A stretch of DNA of 32,427 nt. Origin: an uncultured Bacteroidales bacterium. GTDB taxonomy: Bacteria; Bacteroidota; Bacteroidia; Bacteroidales; UBA4417. Each line of letters opens with the position of its first letter. The first letter of the stretch is position 1. The notes under the pieces were generated by a model. That model did not search any database. It saw only the letters and a list, made by a program, of their open reading frames with translations, and was not told the DNA's origin. The stretch covers positions 1-32,427 of the forward strand of contig CAJAXK010000313.1 in NCBI GenBank assembly GCA_903946925.1, written 5' to 3'. Made by a program: the position numbers and the translations under genes. Shown here one piece after another: positions 8,200 through 16,267 of the stretch.

Positions 8200-9984
8200 C
8201 TAAAACTGCACAATTACAAGCTGTTTTTTCTCATCCCTTATAATTTCGACAGTTGCAACCTGGCCAGGTTTCAATTTGCCAAGCCGTGCCATATAATCGT
8301 AAATATTGCTCACGGGCTGACCTTCGATGGATATTACCCTGTCGCCTTTAACAATCCCCGAACGTTCGGCTGGCCCACCTTTGCGCACGCCGTCAACCCT
8401 AAGCCCATTATTGTCATTGGAAACCATATCTGGAACAATCCCTAAAGTAACTTTCATGTTTCGGCCATAACGAGCAGCTTGTTTGGAACCAGCTTCGCGG
8501 AAAATCAACCTCGGACTGTTAGCCAGGATTTTGGATAAATCGTAAACCATTTCCAAAACAGCTACCTCGCCGGTATAATTTATTTTATCAACATCATCAG
8601 CAGGAGTGTGATATTCGTCGTGTGCCCCGGTGGTGAAATAGAACACAGGAATATTTTCGCTATAAAAAGATGCATGATCCGATGGACCATACCCATCAGT
8701 AGAATGAGTAGTCTTGAACGGACGGCCAGTTTCGAGGATTTTCAGCAACGAATCCGATTCTGCCGAAGTACCAGTACCTCCAACGCTTATGGAGTTTGTT
8801 GCGGGGTTGAGCCTTCCAATCATATCCATGTTAATCATGGCATTTACCTTTTTCAGGTCAATTGGTGGTTTGTTAACAAATTCCTTCGAACCCAATAGCC
8901 CCATTTCTTCGCCTGTAAAAGCTACCAATACAACACTTCGCTTTAATTGCGAGCGGTTTGCAGCCAATTTTTGAGCTATTTCAATAACTCCTGCCGTGCC
9001 TGAAGCATTGTCGTCGGCTCCGTTATGAACTGCCAATGTTTCGGGTGCGCGCGAACCGCTTCCTTCGCCACCCATTCCCAAATGGTCGAAGTGGGCACCA
9101 ATTACCACATATTCGTTTTTAAGTACTGGATCCGAGCCTTCAATTACAGCAGCTACATTCTGCGCTATCACCCTTGTTTTCACCACATCGGCAGTAGCTG
9201 TAACCGTAGGTTCCAGGTATAACGAAACAGGTTTGTGGTTATCCTTCATCTCCGTTTCGAGCGTGGCAATTGAGTAGTTCATGGAAGCAAGCAATTTATC
9301 GGCAAGTTCGCGGGTAATGCTAAAAACCGGAATCCCGGCATCGGATGGCGATTTGTCGTACTGCGTATGCATGAGCACATCCTTTTTTTCGATGTCGGAT
9401 GGAGTAACCAGCAACACGCCAATAGCCCCTTTATCTTTGGCTGTCAACACTTTACCGCGTTCCTGCCCATAAGCTATAAAAGCAGAGTTTTGTTTTTCCG
9501 GTTCAGGATCGCCCCGAAGTATAATGGCCCATTTGCCTTTTACATCAATATTTTTAAAGTCGTTCCATTTTAACGAATCCAAATCCAGATCGAAACCATA
9601 TCCGGCAAAAACCACAGGAGCCGCAACTTTCGCCGAAGCAGAAAAAGAGAGTGGGGTAAAATCAACATTTGGGGTTGCAGTATATCCGTCGAAAGAAATC
9701 GAATTATTTTCTCCCGGATTTACATCCGATACGATCTCGAATTTTTGAAACCCGTTATCGAAAAGTAATTTTAAACCAGCTTTACTAAAACAATCGCGGA
9801 TATAAGCCGAAGCAACCCCATCTTCCGGAGTGCCGGGTTTGCGCCCTTTCAGCGAATCGGATGCAAGAAAACCAATTTGCTTTTGCAAATCGGTTGTAGT
9901 TATTTCGGGGTTGTATTGGGCAAAAGTTGAAGAGGAAAAAATCAAAATTCCGGCAACAAAGAGAAGAATACTTTTATGTTTCAT
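8200..9984 (-). CDS. Secreted M28-family metallopeptidase with PA and PDZ domains
   Basis: A 594-residue exported zinc peptidase, probably an aminopeptidase. It has a signal peptide (MKHKSILLFVAGILIFSSS, cleaved after TFA), a protease-associated domain at about 95-235, and an M28 catalytic domain with the expected ligand motifs GAHFDH (His298), GADDNASG, FTGEEMGLLGS (catalytic and ligand Glu), INMDMIGR and YHTPADD. A C-terminal PDZ domain (about 515-594) contains GPAERSGIVKGDRVISIEG. M28 enzymes with this layout remove N-terminal residues from peptides in the periplasm or outside the cell. A TATGTTTG box precedes the gene. It is not part of the neighbouring haem operon, being separated by 87 bp and having its own promoter. 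Confidence 0.92.
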   Translation of the reverse strand: MKHKSILLFVAGILIFSSSTFAQYNPEITTTDLQKQIGFLASDSLKGRKPGTPEDGVASAYIRDCFSKAGLKLLFDNGFQKFEIVSDVNPGENNSISFDGYTATPNVDFTPLSFSASAKVAAPVVFAGYGFDLDLDSLKWNDFKNIDVKGKWAIILRGDPEPEKQNSAFIAYGQERGKVLTAKDKGAIGVLLVTPSDIEKKDVLMHTQYDKSPSDAGIPVFSITRELADKLLASMNYSIATLETEMKDNHKPVSLYLEPTVTATADVVKTRVIAQNVAAVIEGSDPVLKNEYVVIGAHFDHLGMGGEGSGSRAPETLAVHNGADDNASGTAGVIEIAQKLAANRSQLKRSVVLVAFTGEEMGLLGSKEFVNKPPIDLKKVNAMINMDMIGRLNPATNSISVGGTGTSAESDSLLKILETGRPFKTTHSTDGYGPSDHASFYSENIPVFYFTTGAHDEYHTPADDVDKINYTGEVAVLEMVYDLSKILANSPRLIFREAGSKQAARYGRNMKVTLGIVPDMVSNDNNGLRVDGVRKGGPAERSGIVKGDRVISIEGQPVSNIYDYMARLGKLKPGQVATVEIIRDEKKQLVIVQF

Positions 9985-10010
9985 GGTCGAAGACTTTTTT
10001 TAAGAAAAAA

Positions 10011-10018
10011 CAAACATA
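10011..10018 (-). promoter_or_regulatory. -7 promoter box of the M28 peptidase gene
   Basis: The minus strand reads TATGTTTG, an exact TAnnTTTG, ending 26 nt before the ATG at 9984. A -33 element is not evident. Confidence 0.5.
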
Positions 10019-10061
10019 GCAATTAAATTGTAATTGCCGTAATCCTGATTAAAAGTTGACT

Positions 10062-10089
10062 AAAAAAGGCATTAGAGTTTCTGAAACTC
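10062..10089 (-). terminator. Possible terminator at the end of the HmuY-like lipoprotein gene
   Basis: The minus strand holds GAGTTT-CAG-AAACTC (10089-10075), overlapping the last codons of the gene, followed 7 nt later by TTTTTT (10067-10062). The stem is only 6 bp and the T-run is a little distant, so this is tentative. Confidence 0.3.
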
Positions 10090-11088
10090 AAACGATGGAA
10101 AGCCTTTTTCCATTTTGTTGTTCACCAATTTGTAAAAGCCAACAAACCTTAATTTATACAAATAGCCTTTCGTATCGCGTATCACATAAATTAAATCCGA
10201 ATTAACCGTGTAGGTCCCAACAGCGAAGTCGTACATTTTCCAGTTATACCCAATACGATCGGCATTTTTACTAAAATTCATTGATTGCGCCGTTTCGTAA
10301 GTTACGCTATCGAAAGGGGAAAGAGAATCCACTGCAACTTCAACAAATCGGGGGTTTATTAAAACACCTGTCAATAGATATGGGTAAGGATCGCCTTCAT
10401 CAGTATAAAGGAGCGTTGTGTATTGGGTGAAAAGTAAATCCCAATTGGATTTATCAGGCTCTGAAACGATTTCCGTTGGATTGGAAATTGAAAAAAGCAC
10501 ATTGTTGACATTTTCCTGCTTTTTTACTGAATGTAACTTTGGGTTTTTCCCATCCATGGCTGCGGTGCGGAAATAGTAAACTCCATTTTTCAGGCTATCA
10601 ATCACCAATTGGCTGAAACCTCGTGGGTTTCCCCGCTCATCAATTCCCCTATCAATCAACAGCAATCGGTTGGTGCCAATGGTGTCGTTATCAGTATTGA
10701 TTTCGAACCATTTTCCGATAGCGAGTGAGTCAGCAGTACCATCTGATGGATTGAAAAGCCATATTGCCCCGGTAGTATCTACAGGAAGACCAAAAACCTG
10801 CCCTTCTAAATGGGCAGATTTCATAAAATTACTACTGTTCAGTATAACCCGCCAACCATAGGCAGAGCTTTCGAAACCCAAATCCCAAGTCGCTTTCAGG
10901 TTTGTACTCACGGCACTACTATCTAACAGGCTATAATAAACCTGATATTTGTAAGTATCGGTTAAAGAAACTGTGTCGGAAATATAATTTCCAGGCTTGT
11001 GTGGTGTAATCCTCTCATCTTCTTTGAAACAAGACGAAACCAACACTGAAATCAAAACAAGCAGGTATAATATCGGTTTACGGAACAT
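10072..11088 (-). CDS. HmuY-like haem-binding lipoprotein
   Basis: A 338-residue predicted outer-membrane lipoprotein with lipobox VSSC and acylated Cys20. HmuY-family features are the first WDLGF block (near 68), a second WDLLFTQY block in the C-terminal half, and a KLRFVGFY segment near the end. HmuY of Porphyromonas gingivalis binds haem and passes it to the TonB receptor HmuR. Here the ATG overlaps the receptor stop codon by one base (TGATG), so the two are co-transcribed and probably translationally coupled. The protein is paralogous to the T9SS-exported protein at 13576-14877. Ligand assignment rests on family and context; the haem-coordinating residues were not verified. Confidence 0.8.
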   Translation of the reverse strand: MFRKPILYLLVLISVLVSSCFKEDERITPHKPGNYISDTVSLTDTYKYQVYYSLLDSSAVSTNLKATWDLGFESSAYGWRVILNSSNFMKSAHLEGQVFGLPVDTTGAIWLFNPSDGTADSLAIGKWFEINTDNDTIGTNRLLLIDRGIDERGNPRGFSQLVIDSLKNGVYYFRTAAMDGKNPKLHSVKKQENVNNVLFSISNPTEIVSEPDKSNWDLLFTQYTTLLYTDEGDPYPYLLTGVLINPRFVEVAVDSLSPFDSVTYETAQSMNFSKNADRIGYNWKMYDFAVGTYTVNSDLIYVIRDTKGYLYKLRFVGFYKLVNNKMEKGFPSFEFQKL

Positions 11089-13316
11089 CAGGTTTTTTTG
11101 AAATTATAGGATAATTTTACGAATGCGGTACGACCCCAGGCTATAATAGTTGTCCCACTACTACTTGAATGTGCCCCTGAACTACCCATTTTACCTTGTA
11201 CATTGGTAACATCAAAAAGGTTTTTCCCACCACAGGAAACAGTAAGTATGTTGTGGAAAAAGCTTTTCATCAATGAGATATCCAAAGAAGGAAAACCATC
11301 AACATATTCATTATTGAAAGCACCATCTGGATTTAGGATTGGATATTTACCTGAATATTTGAAGTTAGTAATCAGGGATGTGGCAATTTTTTCAAAGTTA
11401 TAAGTAAGCATGAAATCAAAATCGGTACTGTAATGAAATATTTCGTTAACATTACTTTGGTCTTCTACTGGGTACTTTCTACCAATTAGTGAAATCCCTG
11501 CCCGCATTGTTAGTTTAGGATATAAATTAACGGTCGAATTTAATTGAACGCCTTGTGAAATAAACTTAACAATATTAGCATAAGAATAAGATATAGAATT
11601 TGAAGCAGAATCAAGGGGGACCAATTCTATCATATTATCTAGGTTGGTGTAAAACAAAGTTATTTCTGTATTCAGAAAATACGTTGGCATCTCACGGTTA
11701 TATGAAAAATTAAGGTTGGTGAGATAAGAGCTTTCTGCTTTTAATTCGGGATTACCTACCACGGCGTGGTTGCTATCAATAAATTCAAGATAAAGTTCTT
11801 TTATGGTAGGCGACCTAAATCCCCTTGCAAAGGAGGCCCGGAGCGAAGTGTTTTTTGATGGTGAATATTTGGCATTTAAGGAGTAAACCAGTGGGGCTTC
11901 ATATTTTGTGTTATATATAAATCTGGCTCCTGGTTGTAAAGTTATTTTTGAATTTAGATTGTACTTAATATTGATAAAACCAGCTAAGTCGCCAATTTGC
12001 TGCGAGTTGCCTTGTATCCGCTCACCTTCGGTATTGTCTAAATTACCCTCGAAACCAATCAAAGTGTTCAGCTTTTGTTCAAAATAGTACGAATCTAACA
12101 AGGTGCGCAAATAGAAACTTTGATAAATCGTGGTGTCGCCTTCGATGGGAGTTTTTTCTAAAATTGTAAGATCATTCTGATAAAGCTCATATTTTTTGTT
12201 ATGAGTAGAATAAGCCCCAACAAAACTCAGTTGCTGCTTAGGCGAGAAAATATAAGATGATTCTACCTTAGAAGTTTGCCTTATTGTATGGAAAGTTTTA
12301 TCCATAGCTGTTTCGTAATAAGGTTTCAACAAATTACCATAGCTTTGGATAATCTCATCAAAGAATTGCAATGACATTTTTAAACGCACTTTATTTGTGG
12401 AATACAAATAATAACCATTAGCATTGTACTGCAGTTTTGGGTTCCAGGTCATGGCTCTTGCTGTATCCGATTCTGATTCGGAATAACCATCAAAAAAGTT
12501 GCGTGAAAAATCAAGGGAATAGGTATGATTTTTATTGTGGGCTGAACCACCAGCATTAAAATCATAACGTCCAACACTTTCGTAATACGCATTTGCAAAA
12601 GCTGTTAACGAAGCATTCTTATTCTCTCTGGTAATAATATTTACAACCCCTCCACTAGCATTGCTACCATAAACAACAGACATGGGGCCTTCTATTATCT
12701 CAACATGATCAACATTGTATAGGTTTAATTGGTTGATGTCGATATTTCCATCCAAACGACCAATAACTGGAACACCATCAACAAGTATTTTAACATTTTC
12801 GCCTGACAGGCCCATAAAACTCAAATTCGCCCCCATAATTCCACCTTGTGATATCCGAACATGACTTTCCGTGCTCAACAAATCAGTCAAATTGGTAGCA
12901 GCTTTTCGTTCGATCTGCCTACTATTTATTACATTGACTTTGTAAATGGACTTATCCGCTTTTTCAGGCTTAAATTGGCCTGTTACCACAAATTCGCTCA
13001 TGTTCAACACGGCCGGAACTAGAGACAAAGTAGTAGAAACCCCTGGCTCAATGGTATCGAATAAAGTTTCGTAACCGACGTAAGTAATTGCTATTTTACT
13101 TGTCTCTTTTAACTCGTTTGGAACTTTGCCTTCCATATCGGTAACCGCTTGCTTGAGGCTTGTAGTTTTCAGTCCTTGAAAACAGACGGTTGCAAAAGGA
13201 ATGACTTCTTTCGATTTGGCATCAATAATTTTAATAGTGCCTTGCTGACCGAAGATCTCACCTACGGTCAGCATTAGCACTATCAACCCTATTAACCTGA
13301 TAAACAAAACTTTCAT
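11088..13316 (-). CDS. TonB-dependent outer-membrane receptor, HmuR-like
   Basis: A 742-residue beta-barrel receptor. It has a signal peptide (cleaved near GEIFGQ), a carboxypeptidase-regulatory-like domain at about 25-105, a plug domain at about 125-230 (VKILVDGVPVIGR, VEIIEGPMSVVYGSNASGGV) and a barrel to the end. FRSPTIKELY near 499, NH a few residues on and NPEL near 521 resemble the FRAP/NPEL region of haem receptors, which suggests haem as ligand. It is flanked by two HmuY-like genes and overlaps the downstream one by 1 nt. The gap upstream (13317-13575) is unusually structured. Haem uptake is an inference from motif and context; another iron chelate is possible. Confidence 0.9.
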   Translation of the reverse strand: MKVLFIRLIGLIVLMLTVGEIFGQQGTIKIIDAKSKEVIPFATVCFQGLKTTSLKQAVTDMEGKVPNELKETSKIAITYVGYETLFDTIEPGVSTTLSLVPAVLNMSEFVVTGQFKPEKADKSIYKVNVINSRQIERKAATNLTDLLSTESHVRISQGGIMGANLSFMGLSGENVKILVDGVPVIGRLDGNIDINQLNLYNVDHVEIIEGPMSVVYGSNASGGVVNIITRENKNASLTAFANAYYESVGRYDFNAGGSAHNKNHTYSLDFSRNFFDGYSESESDTARAMTWNPKLQYNANGYYLYSTNKVRLKMSLQFFDEIIQSYGNLLKPYYETAMDKTFHTIRQTSKVESSYIFSPKQQLSFVGAYSTHNKKYELYQNDLTILEKTPIEGDTTIYQSFYLRTLLDSYYFEQKLNTLIGFEGNLDNTEGERIQGNSQQIGDLAGFINIKYNLNSKITLQPGARFIYNTKYEAPLVYSLNAKYSPSKNTSLRASFARGFRSPTIKELYLEFIDSNHAVVGNPELKAESSYLTNLNFSYNREMPTYFLNTEITLFYTNLDNMIELVPLDSASNSISYSYANIVKFISQGVQLNSTVNLYPKLTMRAGISLIGRKYPVEDQSNVNEIFHYSTDFDFMLTYNFEKIATSLITNFKYSGKYPILNPDGAFNNEYVDGFPSLDISLMKSFFHNILTVSCGGKNLFDVTNVQGKMGSSGAHSSSSGTTIIAWGRTAFVKLSYNFKKT

Positions 13317-13575
13317 TCCAAATTATTATTTTTTTAGCAGAAATGAGATGTGTTTTTAGTTGTTACTGAAGTAAAGTGCCGGCCAAAGTAACCAGCTCTG
13401 GCCGGCGCCCTTACTTTCAAACCTAATTAACCCTATAAACAAAACATTTCATGCGTACTTATTTCGCTTTAATTGAGGTAGATTTTGCTTTTTAATGCCT
13501 GACCGTTAACCGGATATTTTATCCGGCCAACGGAATAGACATCAAACCCTATAAACATAAACAAAACCCCACATT
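13317..13575 (-). promoter_or_regulatory. Structured leader before the TonB receptor: repeat boxes and two hairpins
   Basis: The 259-bp gap holds two strong inverted repeats: CCGTT-AA-CCGGATA, loop TTT, TATCCGG-CC-AACGG (13503-13533), and TGCCGGCC, 15-nt loop, GGCCGGCG (13378-13407). A box of the type CCCTATAAACAAAAC occurs in three variants: 13417-13452, 13542-13579 (with an inserted repeat of AAACAT) and the receptor start itself (13283-13316). The copy at 13417-13452 resembles the receptor start over about 34 bp, including a decoy ATGAAA that stops after eight codons. The arrangement could be an attenuator, a partial terminator after the upstream gene, or the scar of a local duplication. 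Neither hairpin is followed by a T-run. Confidence 0.45.
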
Positions 13576-14877
13576 TTAATTATTTATCACTACCTTTTGT
13601 GATATTCTATTTGCACCGCTCTGTACAACAACTACATACATACCTGTGCGCAAAGCCGTAACTGGTATCCGGAGGGTTGTAAGCACTTCGGATTGAAGCT
13701 CATATTGTTGCGCAAATACAATCTTACCCGAAATATCCATTATGGAAACCATGGTATTTACCGATTTTCCAGGGTTAACAACAAGATTCATTACCTCACT
13801 TACCGGATTTGGGTAAACAGCCACATTAAAGCTTGATTTTTCAACCTCTGCAAAGCCTAAAGCTGAAATCATTTCTTTTTGAAAAACTATCCGGCCAGTT
13901 GATGTGCCAACAAATTCTTTAAAAACAAGTTTATGAATGTTACCACTTTTATCCTGAACAAAATAAACGGTTGAGTCCACTATATCATACGTATAACTGG
14001 CATTCAGTTTTTTCCATTCCCAACCAATTGGTGAACGGGTTGAATCCATGGCGGCCAGATCAAATGCTTTATAATCCAGTGAAACATGTTCAAATTTATC
14101 CACTTTTACATCGTAATTATTGAGTACACCAACAACCGGATACAAAACTCCATCAGGATATGTGTACATATATTTAGCAAACAACAAATCCCATTGTGAG
14201 GTAGCAACTGGCTCAAAATCAACAATCTGATTGTCAACCAAATTATATCCTACAAAGTTTTTTGTTGAATATGGGCTACAATCCAAACTGATTTTGTTAT
14301 CATTTGTGCCGTCCAAATTTGCGAAACGAAAGTCAATAACGTTCAAACTCGAATATTTACGCATGATCCAAATTTTGCGCAGGCTTCCATCACGAAGTTT
14401 TATGATAAACAAGGAATCGCCAACCACATCGTGCGAAGCTGTATTGTATTTGCCCCAACCGTAATCGGGATGGCCTTTCTGGTTTTGGCAAAAAGCACCT
14501 GTTTCCCAATCAGTGGTTGAATTCACCAATTTTTTCCATGAATAAAACCCGGCTGTATCTACTGTTGCCCAGCCACTTGTATCTGATTTTGGGTAAGCAT
14601 ACAATTCAACACCAGCAAGGCTGATTGCATTGTTGTTAGAAGCATCATTTGTAAGGATGCTAGCACTCATGCGCGATGCACGGAAAGCAATATCCCACTG
14701 TTTACGGTTAACAGCACCTTTGTTACCGGCAGACATGCTGTAATAAACCTCATTGTTATAACCGGCACCCATATAAATTGTGTCGGTAATAGGGCCAGAT
14801 TTTTGGCCCATTACAGGATATGAACCTGCAAAAGTGGTTGCTATTAATGCAACAAAAGTGAAGAGTTTGTTAATCAT
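13576..14877 (-). CDS. HmuY-like protein exported by the type IX secretion system
   Basis: A 433-residue protein with a signal peptide (MINKLFTFVALIATTFAGSY, cleaved near VMGQ) rather than a lipobox. The HmuY-like region shows WDIAFRASR near 62 and WDLLFAKYMY followed by YPVVGVLNNYDVKV, then IGWEWKK and HKLVFKEF, the same series as in the lipoprotein at 10072-11088. The last ~75 residues are a T9SS type A sorting domain (VAVYPNPVSEVMNL to SQKVVINN). The protein should therefore be secreted and either released or anchored on the surface. With the receptor and lipoprotein it would form a capture chain for haem or a similar ligand. The order and shared strand support one operon, although the 259-bp structured gap may adjust expression. 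Confidence 0.8.
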   Translation of the reverse strand: MINKLFTFVALIATTFAGSYPVMGQKSGPITDTIYMGAGYNNEVYYSMSAGNKGAVNRKQWDIAFRASRMSASILTNDASNNNAISLAGVELYAYPKSDTSGWATVDTAGFYSWKKLVNSTTDWETGAFCQNQKGHPDYGWGKYNTASHDVVGDSLFIIKLRDGSLRKIWIMRKYSSLNVIDFRFANLDGTNDNKISLDCSPYSTKNFVGYNLVDNQIVDFEPVATSQWDLLFAKYMYTYPDGVLYPVVGVLNNYDVKVDKFEHVSLDYKAFDLAAMDSTRSPIGWEWKKLNASYTYDIVDSTVYFVQDKSGNIHKLVFKEFVGTSTGRIVFQKEMISALGFAEVEKSSFNVAVYPNPVSEVMNLVVNPGKSVNTMVSIMDISGKIVFAQQYELQSEVLTTLRIPVTALRTGMYVVVVQSGANRISQKVVINN

Positions 14878-15024
14878 AAGGTAAAAAGTATGGAATTGTG
14901 TGTGAAATTTCCCAGTAATGGAACCATTCTGGCAATAAGGCTTTTGATGCCTTACTAAATGGATTATGCAGGCAACTTTATGCGCGGATGTGAACCGTAC
15001 AATTCCAAGCCTGAAAATCAGAAA

Positions 15025-15396
15025 TTAAGCGGTTGGTGGGCCTCGTAAGGAAAAGGCTTGAATGCCCTGAATGGAAACAGGGACATCTGGCAAATTGAAA
15101 TATGTAGAAATTATTTCTGCATGAAAAATATTGAATTCCTGAACATCAGGGGTTGAAAAATCAAAATGGTGTACACTCCCAAACTGGGCAAAACTTCCGT
15201 CATCCTTAACCGATGAGGATGAATCTTTGTCCTTGGCACGGGTTGAGGAACACGCAACAGGAATAAGTTGTTTGCCCCAAATATGATGCTGATGAAAATT
15301 AACAAGGCTTCCAAGATAAATCCACATCACACCAAAAGCCCATCCAATAAGGATGGCTTTGCGCAGTGCTGAGGTTGTGGAACGTAGGAAACCCAT
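15025..15396 (-). CDS. Small membrane protein ending in RGPP
   Basis: A 123-residue protein with one membrane segment (about 13-33: ILIGWAFGVMWIYLGSLVNF), a His-rich patch just after it (HQHHIW) and the C-terminus SLRGPPTA. Small Bacteroidota proteins with a signal-like helix, His/Cys-rich middle and a terminal RGPP-type motif often precede TonB receptor genes for metals. That is recalled from general experience, not verified. It lies 147 bp upstream of the T9SS HmuY-like gene on the same strand and is probably the first gene of the locus. A weak promoter (AACTTTG near 15417-15423, minus strand) lies just before it. Function unknown; metal sensing or handling is a guess. Confidence 0.6.
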   Translation of the reverse strand: MGFLRSTTSALRKAILIGWAFGVMWIYLGSLVNFHQHHIWGKQLIPVACSSTRAKDKDSSSSVKDDGSFAQFGSVHHFDFSTPDVQEFNIFHAEIISTYFNLPDVPVSIQGIQAFSLRGPPTA

Positions 15397-15586
15397 AATT
15401 TGCCTTTGAAATAGGGTGCAAAGTTGTATTTTTTTCGGGACATAAAAACTTTTTTATGACTTTTTTTTAATAATTAACGAAAATAATCAGAATAATGACA
15501 TATATCAATGCTTTTTGTGATTTGTACATGGTGTCAAATTGATTTTTATCCTAAAACCCCAAAATAATCCCTTTTTATAAAAAAAC

Positions 15587-15621
15587 ATCAGCCAATCGAA
15601 GTATTCCTTCAATTGGCTGAT
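15587..15621 (-). terminator. Rho-independent terminator of the flavodoxin gene
   Basis: On the minus strand a 15-bp stem (one G-T wobble) with ATCAGCCAAT at its base and GAAG/CTTC at its top closes a 5-nt loop. It is followed by TGTTTTTTTAT. It starts 23 nt after the flavodoxin stop codon. This is the strongest terminator in the window. Confidence 0.8.
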
Positions 15622-15644
15622 AGTAAACATACAATGAAAATGTG

Positions 15645-16151
15645 CTAAATGCCTGCTTCAAGTTTTATTTGAACCACCCAATCTTTGATCCTCTGATCAG
15701 TAAACTCTTTTTGAGAATCGTCGTCGATGGCCAATCCAACAAAATTCCCTTCTTTCTCGGCTGTTGAGTAATAAAAGTTGTACCCACGGGTTGATGTAAA
15801 GCCAACCACGTTTTGCTTGTACGGCAAACGGCAAAATATTGTTCCCATACCATCAACAAAGCTTTCGGGATAAATTTTCTGATCGCCAAGACCAAACAGA
15901 GCAATTTTCTTTTTGCTCAAATCGGCTTCGATCAGAGTGTCGATAAACCTTTCCCAGTCCGAATGCATTTCGCCAATTCCCCAAGCGGCTGTTCCCAAAA
16001 CCAAAAAATCGTATTTTTCGACATCGTGCTTGGCAGCTCCACCAACATTGTGTACCGTTGCATCCACTCCAATAAGTTCCTGTATCCTGCGGGCCACTTT
16101 TGCAGTGGTTCCATTATCTTTACCGCCGAAAAAAATTCCAATCTGTGACAT
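15645..16151 (-). CDS. fldA: Flavodoxin
   Basis: A 168-residue FMN electron carrier, usually made in place of ferredoxin when iron is short. Flavodoxin features are the N-terminal beta strand IGIFFGG with the FMN phosphate loop, VLGTAAWGIGEMHSDWERFI (first aromatic FMN loop), KKIALFGLGDQ with YPESFVDG, and TRGYNFYYSTA in the long-chain insertion. The phosphate loop is atypical: it reads GGKDNGTT where relatives have GS-x-T-G-x-T, so it appears one residue longer and has lost the first Thr. The gene has its own -7 box 30 nt upstream and a strong terminator. It lies beside the haem-uptake locus and divergent from a two-component system. Confidence 0.9.
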   Translation of the reverse strand: MSQIGIFFGGKDNGTTAKVARRIQELIGVDATVHNVGGAAKHDVEKYDFLVLGTAAWGIGEMHSDWERFIDTLIEADLSKKKIALFGLGDQKIYPESFVDGMGTIFCRLPYKQNVVGFTSTRGYNFYYSTAEKEGNFVGLAIDDDSQKEFTDQRIKDWVVQIKLEAGI

Positions 16152-16181
16152 AATTAATTAAAGTTTCTATTTGATTTTTTA

Positions 16182-16189
16182 CAAAAGTA
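16182..16189 (-). promoter_or_regulatory. -7 promoter box of flavodoxin
   Basis: The minus strand reads TACTTTTG, an exact TAnnTTTG, 30 nt before the ATG at 16151. It is divergent from, and about 50 bp away from, the kinase promoter, so one regulator could act on both. No clear -33 box was found. Confidence 0.55.
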
Positions 16190-16213
16190 ATGCAAATCAA
16201 AAAGATGCATTAG

Positions 16214-16243
16214 TTTGCGACAACCTTTTTCTGACTAATTTTG
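16214..16243 (+). promoter_or_regulatory. Promoter of the histidine kinase/response regulator pair
   Basis: TTTG (16214-16217), 18 nt, TAATTTTG (16236-16243). The -7 box overlaps a TTG codon at 16241 that is in frame with the kinase, which argues against that codon as the start and for the ATG at 16268. Confidence 0.5.
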
Positions 16244-16267
16244 AAGCCGAAGCCAAAACCAGCAAAA

